In this document: piece after piece, positions 16,164 to 24,797 of the stretch
Layout: every line of letters starts with the position of its first letter
Position numbering within the stretch: position 1 is the first letter of the stretch
Assembly (NCBI GenBank): GCA_963849005.1
Contig: CAWKGC010000024.1
Location: forward strand, 124,001 to 188,000
DNA length: 64,000 bases
Direction of reading: 5' to 3'
Origin: CAWKGC01 sp963849005
Lineage (GTDB): Bacteria; Pseudomonadota; Gammaproteobacteria; Burkholderiales; Usitatibacteraceae
Notes under the pieces: generated by a model
Seen by the model: the letters and a program-made list of their open reading frames with translations, nothing else
The model's database searches: none
Told to the model about the DNA's origin: nothing
Program-made: the position numbers and the translations under genes

Positions 16164-17276
16164 TCAGTCACGGGGCATGAGGTGGATGCCCTCGCGCAGG
16201 AGGGAAACCACGACCTCCGCGCCGGCCTCCAGCCCGTTGCGGCGGGCGACGTGAAGCGGGAAGGTGACCTGCAGGCTCTCCCCGGTTCCCGCGACGCGAA
16301 TGACCGTGCTCACGTTCTCGCCGAGGGGCAGGAAATCGGCGACGGTGCCGCGCACCGGGTTCTCGCGCTCGCCGCGCGAGGGCCGGTCGCGCCGGTGCAA
16401 CAGGACATGCGAGGCGGGAATCGCCCATGCGACCTCGGTGCCGGGCGCGAAGCGCTCGGCGAGCGGGCATTCGAGGCGCTCGCCGAGGCCCTCGAGCAGC
16501 GTGGTGCCGGCGGCCGCGTCGTGCCCGACGACCTTGCCGCGGAAGACGTTCCGGAGGTCGACCAGGCGGGCGACCAGCGCATTGGCGGGGCGCGCCATCA
16601 GTTCGTGCGGCGGGGCGGCCTGCAGCGTGCGGCCCCGGTACAGGATGCACATGCGGTCGGCGAGCATCGCCGCCTCGTCGAGGTCGTGCGTGACCAGCAC
16701 CATCGGCATCGCGAGGTCGCGCCGCAGCGTGGCGAGCTCGCGATAGAGGATCTGCCGCGTGCTGCGGTCGACGGCGGAGAACGGCTCGTCGAGCAGGAGC
16801 GCGCGCGGGTCGCGTGCCAGCGCACGCGCCACGGCCACGCGCTGCTGCTGCCCGCCGGAGAGCTCGGCGGGGCGGCGCGATTCCAGCCCCTTCAGGTTCA
16901 CGCGGTCGAGGAGCGCGCGCGCGCGCGCCGGCCTTTCCGCCGAAGGCACGTGCCCGAGGGCCATCCTGACGTTGGCCTCCGCGCTCATGTGCGGGAAGAG
17001 CGCGTAGTTCTGGAACACGAAGCCGACGGAGCGTTCGCGCGGCGAAAGCGAGATGCCGGCGGCCGGATCGAACCACGTCTCGCCGCCGACCGCGATGCGC
17101 CCGGCCTTCGCGTGGAGGACGCCCGCGATGCAGCGCAGCACCGTGGACTTGCCGCTGCCCGAGGGGCCCACGAGCGCCAGCACCTCGCCTGAGGCGCAGG
17201 CGAGGTCGACCTCGAGCGGGATGGGGCCGGCCTGCGAAAGGCGCACCTCGAGGCCGCCGCTCGCGCGCTCAGCCAC
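16164..17276 (-). CDS. modC: molybdate ABC transporter ATP-binding protein ModC
   Basis: 370 residues. Walker A ALVGPSGSGKSTVLRCIAG, Q-loop FVFQNYALFPHM, signature LSGGQQQRVAVARALA, Walker B ALLLDEPFSAVD and H-loop VLVTHDLDEA are all present in the first 230 residues. The C-terminal part, from VFRGKVVGHDAAAG onward, includes an OB-fold/TOBE-type region (VRGTVADFLPLGENVSTVI) as in ModC-like ATPases that bind the oxyanion. It overlaps modB by 8 bp. Assignment to molybdate rests on the adjacent modB and modA. Confidence 0.87.
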   Translation of the reverse strand: MAERASGGLEVRLSQAGPIPLEVDLACASGEVLALVGPSGSGKSTVLRCIAGVLHAKAGRIAVGGETWFDPAAGISLSPRERSVGFVFQNYALFPHMSAEANVRMALGHVPSAERPARARALLDRVNLKGLESRRPAELSGGQQQRVAVARALARDPRALLLDEPFSAVDRSTRQILYRELATLRRDLAMPMVLVTHDLDEAAMLADRMCILYRGRTLQAAPPHELMARPANALVARLVDLRNVFRGKVVGHDAAAGTTLLEGLGERLECPLAERFAPGTEVAWAIPASHVLLHRRDRPSRGERENPVRGTVADFLPLGENVSTVIRVAGTGESLQVTFPLHVARRNGLEAGAEVVVSLLREGIHLMPRD

Positions 17277-17937
17277 GGCGGTTCGTCCGGCGTGAGCCCG
17301 TCGCGTAGACCACGGCCATCGCCACGAGGGAAAGCCCGAGGAGCACGGCCGACATCATGCCCGCGGCCGCGTTGTCGAAGGACTGCACGCTGTCGTAGAT
17401 CGCGATCGCCATCGTGCGCGTCTCGCCCGGGATGCTTCCGCCGACCATGAGCACCACGCCGAATTCCCCGAGCGTGTGCGCGAAGGTCATCACCATCGCC
17501 GAGAGGATGCCCGGCCACGCGAGCGGCAATTCGATGCGCAGGAGCGACTGCCAGCGCGTGAGGCCGCAGCATGCCGCCGCGTCGCGCACGTCCTGCGGGA
17601 TGGCCTCGAACGCGCGCTGCATCGGCTGGATCGCGAAGGGCAGGTTGAAGATGACGGAGGCGACCAGCAGCCCTTCGAAGGTGAAGACGAGCGGGCGGCC
17701 GAAAACGGACTGGAACCAGTGCCCCGCGGGCGACGCCGCGCCCAGGGTCGTGAGCAGGTAGAAGCCCAGCACCGTGGGGGGAAGCACAAGCGGCAGCGCG
17801 AGGACGCCTTCGGCCAGCGGTTTCAGCGCGAACCGTCTCCATGCGAGCGCCCGGCCGAGCACGATGCCCACGGGAAGCAGGACCAGCATCGTCCACGCGG
17901 CGAGCTTGAGCGACAGGGAAAGGGCGGTCCAGTCCAT
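17269..17937 (-). CDS. modB: molybdate ABC transporter permease ModB
   Basis: 222 residues with five or six membrane helices. Family landmarks are LALPLVLPPTVLGFYLL, FEAIPQDVRDAAACCGLTRWQSLLRIELPLAWPG (the EAA loop that meets ModC) and AHTLGEFGVVLMVGGSIPGETRTM. The ATG at 17937 overlaps the modA stop as TGATG, indicating coupled translation. It would form the inner-membrane channel for molybdate. Confidence 0.9.
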   Translation of the reverse strand: MDWTALSLSLKLAAWTMLVLLPVGIVLGRALAWRRFALKPLAEGVLALPLVLPPTVLGFYLLTTLGAASPAGHWFQSVFGRPLVFTFEGLLVASVIFNLPFAIQPMQRAFEAIPQDVRDAAACCGLTRWQSLLRIELPLAWPGILSAMVMTFAHTLGEFGVVLMVGGSIPGETRTMAIAIYDSVQSFDNAAAGMMSAVLLGLSLVAMAVVYATGSRRTNRRG

Positions 17938-18707
17938 CACGGTCCCGGCAGGGTGAAGCCGTAGCGCGACAATGCCGCGCGTGCCGGCGGCGCCTGCAGG
18001 TAGCGGTAGAAAGCGCGCGCTTCTTCGCTGGCGCCTTTCACGAGCGCCATGCGCTGCCGGATCGGCGCATGCATCGACTCGGGCACGAGCGCGAAGCTTC
18101 CCTTTCCGGCGACTGCCGGCGAGAAGGTGAGCGAATACGCAAAAAGTCCCGCAGTGGCGTTTCCCGACGTGGCGAACTGCGCCGCCTGCGAGACGTTCTC
18201 GCCGAGGACAACGCGGCCCTTGAGCGCTTCCCACGCGCCGGCGTGCTCGAGGGCTTGCCTTGCGGCGCGGCCATAGGGCGCGTGCGCGGGGTTGGCGATG
18301 GCAATCCTGTCGATGCGCCCGGCGCGCGCAAGCTCGGCCACTTGCGCCATCCCCTTCGCGGGATCGACGGGCGAGCCCGAAGGCGCAAAGAGGACGAGCC
18401 GCCCGACCGCATAGGGGACGCCTTCGTCCGCCATCCGGCCTTCCTTCGCGAGCGCGAGCACGTAATCCTCGTCGGCGGAGAGGAACAACTCGAACGGCGC
18501 GCCTTCGGCGATCTGGCGGCGGAAATTGCCGGAGGACCCGTATGTAAGCCGCACCGCCACCCCCGTCTCGCGAGTGAATTGCCCGGCGATCTCGTCGAGG
18601 GCGAACTTGAGGTCGGAAGCGGCGGCCACGCCGGGCGCCGCGGATGCCGCGGCCGGCGCAAGGCCGGCCAGCAGGGCGGCAAGGGTGGCGGCGAGGAAGC
18701 GAAGCAC
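17937..18707 (-). CDS. modA: molybdate ABC transporter substrate-binding protein ModA
   Basis: 256 residues starting at GTG 18707. The signal peptide VLRFLAATLAALLAGLAP is followed by the ModA core: AAASDLKFALDEIAGQF, LTYGSSGNFRRQIAEGAPFELFLSADEDY, FAPSGSPVDPAKG and NPAHAPYGRAARQALE. Periplasmic molybdate capture is the family role. It is the first gene of modABC and lies 26 bp downstream of the grxD stop, so read-through from the hemA operon is possible. The same GTG start gives the best signal peptide; no ATG is available nearby. Confidence 0.88.
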   Translation of the reverse strand: MLRFLAATLAALLAGLAPAAASAAPGVAAASDLKFALDEIAGQFTRETGVAVRLTYGSSGNFRRQIAEGAPFELFLSADEDYVLALAKEGRMADEGVPYAVGRLVLFAPSGSPVDPAKGMAQVAELARAGRIDRIAIANPAHAPYGRAARQALEHAGAWEALKGRVVLGENVSQAAQFATSGNATAGLFAYSLTFSPAVAGKGSFALVPESMHAPIRQRMALVKGASEEARAFYRYLQAPPARAALSRYGFTLPGP

Positions 18708-18733
18708 GCGAATGCCCGGCCGCCGGGGCGGGA

Positions 18734-19054
18734 TCAGGCGGTCTTCGCGCCCTCGAGCAGCTTCTGCAGTTCGCCCGACTGGTACATCTCGCGCAGGATG
18801 TCCGCGCCGCCGACGAACTCGCCGTTGACGTAGAGCTGCGGGATGGTCGGCCAGTTGGCGTATTCCTTGATGCCCTGGCGGATCTCGTTGTCGCTCAGCA
18901 CATCGACGGTGAACGGCTGGGCCACGCCGCTGCGCTTGAGGATCTCGATCGCGGTTGCGGAGAAACCGCACTGCGGGAACTGCGGCGTGCCCTTCATGTA
19001 CAGCACGACGGGGTGGGAGGTTACCTGGTTGCGGATGGTGTCTTGGGCGCTCAT
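18734..19054 (-). CDS. grxD: monothiol glutaredoxin, Grx4 family
   Basis: 106 residues. The hallmark is KGTPQFPQCGFSATAIEIL, with the CGFS active site near residues 29-32 that holds a [2Fe-2S] cluster with glutathione. IPQLYVNGEFVGGADILREM gives the cis-Pro and glutathione-binding turns. Grx4 proteins carry and deliver iron-sulfur clusters in the cytoplasm. It is the last gene of hemA-prfA-prmC-grxD and begins 26 bp after the prmC stop. Length is typical of the family. Confidence 0.95.
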   Translation of the reverse strand: MSAQDTIRNQVTSHPVVLYMKGTPQFPQCGFSATAIEILKRSGVAQPFTVDVLSDNEIRQGIKEYANWPTIPQLYVNGEFVGGADILREMYQSGELQKLLEGAKTA

Positions 19055-19080
19055 GGCTTAAGTCTCCTTGGGTTGCAATC

Positions 19081-19909
19081 TTAACTTGGGAAGCGGCCGG
19101 CGGCCACCCGTGCGATGCCCGCAAGGTCGGCGACAGCGGCGAAATCCGCGTACCCGTGCGCGGCAAGCAGCGCCCGGCACGCTTCGGCCTGGTCGTAGCC
19201 ATGTTCCAGCACGAGCCAGCCGCCGGGATTCAGGTGCGCTCCTGCGCCGGCGACGATCGCGCGGATCGAATCCAGCCCGTCCTCGCTGTCGTCGGTGAGC
19301 GCCTGGCGCGGCTCGAAGCGCAGGTCGCCCTGGGCGAGGTGCGGGTCGGCTTGCGCGACATAGGGCGGATTGGCGACGATCGCATCGAAGCGCCAGCCCT
19401 CGAGCGCGGCATACCAATCCGACAACAGGAACACCACGTCCCCGCAGCCGAGCGCCTCGGCGTTTTCCTGCGCGCAGTCGAGCGCCCCTTCCGAAGCATC
19501 GACCGCGGTCACCGCCCATTGCGGGCGCTCGAGCGCGAGCGTAAGCGCTACCGCGCCGCTGCCGGTGCCGAGGTCCAGCACGCTTGCAGCGGAGGCGGGA
19601 ACGCGTTCGAGCGCGGCTTCGACCAGCGTCTCGGTCTCCGGCCGCGGGATGAGCACGCGGTTGTCGACGCGAAACGGCCTGCTGTAGAACTCTCGCTCGC
19701 CGAGCAGGTAGGCCACCGGCGTGCCCAGCGCGCGCGCCTCCACCGTCAGGTCGTAGGTCGCGGCCTGCGCGCGCGTCGGGGACATGCCGGGCATGCGTCG
19801 CGAGCCAGGTGCGGTCCACGCGGAGCACGTGCGCGGCGAGGATCTCCGCTTCCCGGCGCGGTATGCGCGCGGAAGCCTCGGCAATCGCCTTGTCGATCGA
19901 GGTGCCCAC
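19081..19909 (-). CDS. prmC: release factor glutamine N5-methyltransferase PrmC, one frameshift
   Basis: Full length needs one +1 frame change near 19796. The first part starts at GTG 19909: VGTSIDKAIAEASARIPRRE to LRVDRTWLATHARHV. After the break come LTVEARALGTPVAYLLGERE, IPRPETETLVEAALERVP, motif I VLDLGTGSGAVALTLAL and the catalytic NPPY in IVANPPYVAQADPHL. The enzyme methylates the Gln of the GGQ motif in release factors, including the PrfA encoded 4 bp upstream. A broken prmC would be severely harmful, so a sequence error is likely. Confidence 0.88.
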
Positions 19910-19913
19910 CGTT

Positions 19914-20996
19914 TCACGCAGTCTCGGAGAGCTGCGCGAGCAGTTCGGCCTGGCGCTCGGCGGAGAGCGCCTCGGCCAGCTCGTCCAGGTCGCCGTCCAT
20001 GATCTGCTCGATCTTGTGCAGCGTGAGGTTGATGCGGTGGTCGGTGACGCGGCCCTGCGGGAAGTTGTAGGTGCGGATGCGGTCGGAACGGTCGCCCGTG
20101 CCGATCAGCGACTTGCGCGTGGACGCCTCTTTCGCGGCCTGTTCGCGCGTGATCTTGTCCTTGATGCGCGCGGCGAGGATGCGGAAGGCCTGCGCGCGGT
20201 TCTTGTGCTGGCTGCGGCCGTCCTGGCATTCGACGACGATGCCGGTGGGCGCGTGCGTGAGGCGCACCGCGGAATCGGTCTTGTTCACGTGCTGGCCGCC
20301 GGCGCCGCTGGCGCGAAAGGTGTCGACACGCACGTCGGCGGGATTGATGACGACGTCGCTTTCGTCGTCGACCTCGGGCATCACCGCGACGGTGGCCGCG
20401 GACGTATGGATGCGGCCCTGCGTCTCGGTGTCGGGCACGCGCTGCACGCGGTGGCCGCCGGACTCGAACTTGAGCCTCGCATACGCGCCTTCGCCGGCGA
20501 TGCGCGCGACGATCTCCTTGTAGCCGCCGACCTCGCCCGGGCTCGCGGAAACGATCTCGACCTGCCAGCGCTTGCGCTCGGCGTAGCGCGAGTACATGCG
20601 GAAGAGGTCGCCCGCGAAGAGCGCGGATTCATCCCCCCCGGTGCCGGCGCGGATTTCCATGAACAGGTTCTTGTCGTCGTCGGGATCGCGCGGCAGCAGC
20701 ATCCTTTGCAGGTCGGCCTCGATCGCGGCGAGCCGTTCGCGGCCGGACTTGATCTCGGCTTCGGCGAACTCGCGCATCGCCGGGTCGCCGGCCATTTCCT
20801 CGGCGGCGGCGATGTCGCCCTCCGCGGCGCGATACTCGGCGAATGCCGCGACCACCGGGGAGATCTCGGCGTGCTCCTGGTTGATGCGGCGGAAGTTGTC
20901 GAGGTCGTCGACCACGCCCGGGTCGAGGAGCAGGGCGTCGATTTCCTTCAGGCGGGTGCCGAGCGACTCGAGCTTGGCGGCGATCGACGGCTTCAT
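19914..20996 (-). CDS. prfA: peptide chain release factor 1
   Basis: 360 residues, the normal length. The GGQ motif that triggers peptide release is in ASGAGGQHVNKTDSAVRL near residue 235; the stop-codon recognition PxT motif is in RVPDTETQGRIHTS, where x is Asp. RF1 reads UAA and UAG. The ATG overlaps the hemA stop as ATGA, and prmC begins just after the stop, so the three genes form one translationally coupled unit. Confidence 0.97.
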   Translation of the reverse strand: MKPSIAAKLESLGTRLKEIDALLLDPGVVDDLDNFRRINQEHAEISPVVAAFAEYRAAEGDIAAAEEMAGDPAMREFAEAEIKSGRERLAAIEADLQRMLLPRDPDDDKNLFMEIRAGTGGDESALFAGDLFRMYSRYAERKRWQVEIVSASPGEVGGYKEIVARIAGEGAYARLKFESGGHRVQRVPDTETQGRIHTSAATVAVMPEVDDESDVVINPADVRVDTFRASGAGGQHVNKTDSAVRLTHAPTGIVVECQDGRSQHKNRAQAFRILAARIKDKITREQAAKEASTRKSLIGTGDRSDRIRTYNFPQGRVTDHRINLTLHKIEQIMDGDLDELAEALSAERQAELLAQLSETA

Positions 20997-22255
20997 GCTT
21001 CGGGCGGGTCCCCGCCGAGCGGATAGAGGCGTTCCAGCGCCCTGAGCAACTGCTCCCGCTCGGCGTCCCCCGCGCTGTTCAATGCCTGCTGCGGGTGGTG
21101 CAGGAACTTGTTCATGAGCCCGTGCGCGAGCGCCTCCAGCACGGCCGCCGGAGCGTCGCCGCGCGCCAGCCGCGCGTTGGCGCGCGCCAGCTCCGCCTGA
21201 CGGTACTCGTCGGCGCGGCCGCGCAGCGCGAGGATGGCCGGCACCGCAGCGCGGGCCCCCATCCAGGCCTGGAACGCGGCGACCTGCGCGGTCACGATCG
21301 CCTCGGCCTCGATCATGGCCGCCTGGCGCACGCCGGCGCCCTCCTGCACGATCGTGCCCAGGTCGTCGATCGTGTAGAGGAAGATGTCCTCGAGCGTGGC
21401 GACTTCGTGCTCGATGTCGCGCGGCACGGCGAAATCGACCAGGAACATCGGCCGGTGGCGGCGTGCCTTCAGCGCGCTTTCGATCAGCCCCTTGCCCAGG
21501 ATCGGCAGCATGCTCGCCGTCCCGGTAAGCACGATGTCGAACTCGTGCAGCCGCTCGGGAAGCTCACGCAGCGAAATCGCGGTGCCGCCGAAGCGCCGGG
21601 CGAACTCCTCGCCGCGCGCGATGGTGCGATTGGCCACCACGACCGAGCGCGGGCGCTGCGCGGTGAAATAGGTCGCGGCGAGCTCCACCATCTCGCCCAC
21701 GCCGATCAGGAGGATGTTGGTGCCGGCGAGATCGCCGAAGATGTTCTGCGCGAGCTTGAGCGCGGCGGCCGACATCGATACCGACTGCGTTCCGATCGCG
21801 GTCTCGGTGCGCACGCGCTTGGCCACCGAGAACGTGTGCTGGAAGAGGCGGTTGAGCCTGAGCCCGATCGTGCCGTGCTGTTCGGCGACGCGCACCGACT
21901 GCTTCACCTGCCCGAGGATCTGCGGCTCGCCCAGCACCATCGAGTCCAGCCCGGAGGCCACGCGAAAGGCATGCCGCACCGCGTCGCCATCGCTGTGGAG
22001 ATAGAGGTGAGAGTCGATCTCGAGCCCAGCGCGGCCGGCCTCCGCGAGCAGCCATTCGCGCACCGTGTGCGCGTCGCCGGCATGGCAATAGACCTCGGTG
22101 CGGTTGCAGGTCGACAGCAGCACCGCTTCGTCGACGCCGGGAAGCCCCATGATGCCCTTCACCGCGTCAGGCTGCTGGTCGGGCGCGAAGGCAAGCTTCT
22201 CGCGCACCTCGATCGGCGCGCTGTGGTGGTTCAGGCCCAGAATGTGCAGCGGCAT
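20993..22255 (-). CDS. hemA: glutamyl-tRNA reductase
   Basis: 420 residues. LGLNHHSAPIEVREKLAF opens the catalytic domain, and LLSTCNRTEVY near residue 48 holds the nucleophilic Cys that forms the thioester with glutamate. LIGVGEMVELAATYF is the NADPH-binding turn, and the C-terminal helices form the dimer domain. It makes glutamate-1-semialdehyde, the first committed step of tetrapyrrole synthesis in this C5-pathway organism. ATG 22255 is chosen because the family begins at MPLHILGLNHHSAP; the frame is open further upstream. Confidence 0.96.
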   Translation of the reverse strand: MPLHILGLNHHSAPIEVREKLAFAPDQQPDAVKGIMGLPGVDEAVLLSTCNRTEVYCHAGDAHTVREWLLAEAGRAGLEIDSHLYLHSDGDAVRHAFRVASGLDSMVLGEPQILGQVKQSVRVAEQHGTIGLRLNRLFQHTFSVAKRVRTETAIGTQSVSMSAAALKLAQNIFGDLAGTNILLIGVGEMVELAATYFTAQRPRSVVVANRTIARGEEFARRFGGTAISLRELPERLHEFDIVLTGTASMLPILGKGLIESALKARRHRPMFLVDFAVPRDIEHEVATLEDIFLYTIDDLGTIVQEGAGVRQAAMIEAEAIVTAQVAAFQAWMGARAAVPAILALRGRADEYRQAELARANARLARGDAPAAVLEALAHGLMNKFLHHPQQALNSAGDAEREQLLRALERLYPLGGDPPEA

Positions 22256-22325
22256 GGGGTGGGTGCGGTCGCGGTCGGGGGAGGCGCGGTGCGCGAGGCA
22301 AGCGCGGCGCATCGTGTTGCCCGAA

Positions 22326-22334
22326 ATTATAGCA
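22326..22334 (-). promoter_or_regulatory. extended -10 promoter of the hemA operon
   Basis: On the minus strand the sequence reads TGCTATAAT: a perfect TATAAT hexamer preceded by the TGN extension, 70 bases upstream of the hemA ATG. No good -35 box is present at the usual distance, which fits an extended -10 promoter. Confidence 0.6.
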
Positions 22335-22470
22335 GCCGGGTCGCGGGGCACCGCGGGGGCCGGCGCCGCCGTGCCCGCGGGACGGCAGCGCGGATGTGAC
22401 GGGCGGCACAGAACCGTGGCGCGCGAGGGCTATCATGTTGGGTCCCCCCGCATTCCGATCGGCGATTGCC

Positions 22471-23019
22471 ATGAAGCGCTCTACGCACCTGCTCACCCTG
22501 GCGCTGGTGGCCGCATCGACTTCGGTCGCCGCGGCAAGCTGCCCGGCCCTCCTCGACCATCGGGTGATGACCCTGAAGGGCCAGCCCGCGGACCTGTGCC
22601 AGTACGGCGGAAAGGTCGTGCTGGTCGTGAATACCGCGAGTTTTTGCGGCTACACGCCGCAGTACAAGGGGCTCGAGGCGCTCTACCAGAAGTACCGCGC
22701 CGAGGGCCTGGTCGTGCTCGGCTTCCCCTCCAACGATTTTGGCGCGCAGGAGCCCGGCACCAACGAGCAGGTGGCGGATTTCTGCGAGCGCACCTATTCG
22801 GTGAAGTTCCCGATGTTCGACAAGGCCGTGGTCAAGGGGGGCGGGGCGAGCCCCGTGTACCGGGGGCTCATCGACGCCAGCGGCCAGCCGCCGAAATGGA
22901 ACTTCCACAAGTACCTGATCGGGCGCGACGGCAAGCTGGCGGGCAGCTTTTCCAGCGAGGTCGCGCCGGAGGATCCGAAGCTGGTCACGGCGGTCGAGCG
23001 GGCGATCAAGGCGCGGTAA
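22471..23019 (+). CDS. exported glutathione peroxidase-like thiol peroxidase
   Basis: 182 residues. A signal peptide (STHLLTLALVAASTSVAAA) leads to the GPx fold. The peroxidatic Cys is in VVNTASFCGYTPQYKGLEAL near residue 58, and the supporting Gln and Trp are in GFPSNDFGAQEPG and KWNFHKYLIGRDG. Bacterial members with Cys reduce hydroperoxides, usually with thioredoxin. The signal places it in the periplasm. It is divergent from hemA, and no partner gene is adjacent. Confidence 0.9.
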   Translation: MKRSTHLLTLALVAASTSVAAASCPALLDHRVMTLKGQPADLCQYGGKVVLVVNTASFCGYTPQYKGLEALYQKYRAEGLVVLGFPSNDFGAQEPGTNEQVADFCERTYSVKFPMFDKAVVKGGGASPVYRGLIDASGQPPKWNFHKYLIGRDGKLAGSFSSEVAPEDPKLVTAVERAIKAR

Positions 23020-23055
23020 CCGGGCTTCTTTACAAGTTCAACGAAATAAGCGCAA

Positions 23056-23061
23056 TATGAT
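23056..23061 (+). promoter_or_regulatory. possible -10 box before pilB
   Basis: TATGAT (one mismatch to TATAAT) lies in an AT-rich 64-bp gap, 28 bases before the pilB ATG. A TTTACA at 23029-23034 is too far away (21-base spacer) to be a normal -35 partner, so support is weak. Confidence 0.3.
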
Positions 23062-23083
23062 GTTGATTTAGAGAGATTTTTCC

Positions 23084-24787
23084 ATGGCCGCTTCCCCGAA
23101 TATCAGCGCGCTAGGTCGCGCACTCGTCCAGCAGGGCAGGCTGCTGCAGGCCGACGCGTCCCTGATCCAGGCCGAAGCGACCAAGGCGGGGCTGCCTTTC
23201 ATCCAGGCGCTCACCCAGAGCAAGAAGCTCTCCTCGCGGGAAGTCTCGGCCTTCGCCGCGCACACCTTCGGCTATCCCCTCCTCGACCTCAACGCCGTCG
23301 ACGTGGACCAGCTGCCGCTCAACCTCATCGACAACAAGATCGTCGGCAACCACCGCGTGCTGGCGCTCGGCAAGCGCGGCAACCGTCTGTTCGTCGCGCT
23401 CTCGGACCCCACCAACGAGCAGGTGATGCAGGAGGTGAAGTTCGCCACCGGCATGACCATGGAGCCGGTGGTGGTCGAGGACGACAAGCTGAACATGATC
23501 GTCGCCAAGATCACCCAGACCGGCGGCCAGACGCTGGAAAACCTGGTGAGCGAGGACGTCGACCTCACCGGCATGGACGTCACCGAGGGCGACACGCAGC
23601 CCGAGCAGGTCTTCGAGGAAATCGACGACGCGCCGGTGGTGCGCTACGTGCAGAAGGTGCTGCTCGACGCGATCAACGGCGGGGCCTCCGACATCCATTT
23701 CGAGCCCTACGAGAAGTTCTACCGCATCCGCTACCGCATGGACGGCGTGCTCTACGACGTCGCCCAGCCGCCGCTCGCGATCAAGGAAAAGATCGCCTCG
23801 CGCATCAAGGTGATCTCGAAGATGGACATCTCCGAGAAGCGCGTCCCGCAGGACGGGCGCATGAAGCTCACGCTGTCGAAGAGCCGCGCGATCGACTTCC
23901 GGGTCAGTTCGCTGCCGACCATCTACGGCGAGAAGATCTGCATGCGGATCCTCGATCCCTCGAGCGCCACGCTCGGGATCGACGCGCTGGGCTACGACCC
24001 GGACCAGAAGGAGAACCTCCTCAACGCGATCGCGCGCCCCTACGGCATGGTGCTGGTCACCGGGCCCACCGGCTCGGGCAAGACGGTCTCGCTCTACACC
24101 TGCCTGAACATCCTGAACCAGCCCGGCATCAACATCGCCACGGCGGAGGACCCCTGCGAAATCAACCTCGCGGGCGTGAACCAGGTCAACGTGAACGACA
24201 AGGCGGGTCTCTCTTTCGCCGTCGCGCTGAAGTCCTTCCTGCGCCAGGACCCCGACATCATCATGGTGGGCGAGATCCGCGACATCGAGACGGGCGAGAT
24301 TTCCATCAAGGCCGCGCAGACCGGCCACATGGTGCTCTCCACGCTGCACACCAACGACGCGCCGAGCACGCTCACGCGGCTGATGAACATGGGCATCGCG
24401 CCCTTCAACATCGCGTCCTCCGTGATCCTGATCACCGCGCAGCGGCTGGCGCGCAAGCTGTGCTCGTGCAAGAAGCCGATCGACATTCCGGAAGAGGCGC
24501 TGAAGCGCGCCGGATACAAGGACGAGGACCTCGACGGCTGGCAGCCCTACGGGCCGGTCGGCTGCGACCTGTGCAAGAATACCGGCTACAAGGGGCGCGT
24601 CGGCATCTACCAGGTGATGCCCATCACTGATGCGATGCAACGCATCATCATGAAGAACGGAACGGCAATCGACCTTTCCGACCAGGCCCTGCGAGAGGGC
24701 GTCAAGGACCTGCGCACTTCCGGGCTGATCAAGGTGAAAAAGGGCATGACCTCGCTCGCCGAAATCGAAGCCGTGACCAACCAGTAG
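23084..24787 (+). CDS. pilB: type IV pilus assembly ATPase PilB
   Basis: 567 residues. An N-terminal MshEN-type domain (about 1-160) precedes the ASDIHFEPYEKFYRIRYRMDG linker, Walker A VTGPTGSGKTVSLYTCL near residue 325, the Asp box EDPCEINLAGVNQVN, Walker B DPDIIMVGEIRD and the His box GHMVLSTLHTNDAPS. Tetra-Cys zinc residues appear in KLCSCKKP and CDLCKNTG. The hexamer drives pilus extension at the inner membrane. pilC starts 10 bp after the stop, and the pair is clearly co-transcribed. Confidence 0.97.
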   Translation: MAASPNISALGRALVQQGRLLQADASLIQAEATKAGLPFIQALTQSKKLSSREVSAFAAHTFGYPLLDLNAVDVDQLPLNLIDNKIVGNHRVLALGKRGNRLFVALSDPTNEQVMQEVKFATGMTMEPVVVEDDKLNMIVAKITQTGGQTLENLVSEDVDLTGMDVTEGDTQPEQVFEEIDDAPVVRYVQKVLLDAINGGASDIHFEPYEKFYRIRYRMDGVLYDVAQPPLAIKEKIASRIKVISKMDISEKRVPQDGRMKLTLSKSRAIDFRVSSLPTIYGEKICMRILDPSSATLGIDALGYDPDQKENLLNAIARPYGMVLVTGPTGSGKTVSLYTCLNILNQPGINIATAEDPCEINLAGVNQVNVNDKAGLSFAVALKSFLRQDPDIIMVGEIRDIETGEISIKAAQTGHMVLSTLHTNDAPSTLTRLMNMGIAPFNIASSVILITAQRLARKLCSCKKPIDIPEEALKRAGYKDEDLDGWQPYGPVGCDLCKNTGYKGRVGIYQVMPITDAMQRIIMKNGTAIDLSDQALREGVKDLRTSGLIKVKKGMTSLAEIEAVTNQ

Positions 24788-24797
24788 GAGACCCGCC

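Noticed and set aside
15114..17192. A 692-codon open frame on the + strand opposite the transglutaminase and modC genes
   Set aside because: It is antisense to two genes with clear family motifs, is Arg/Ala/Gly-rich as expected for a GC-rich shadow frame and has no domain.
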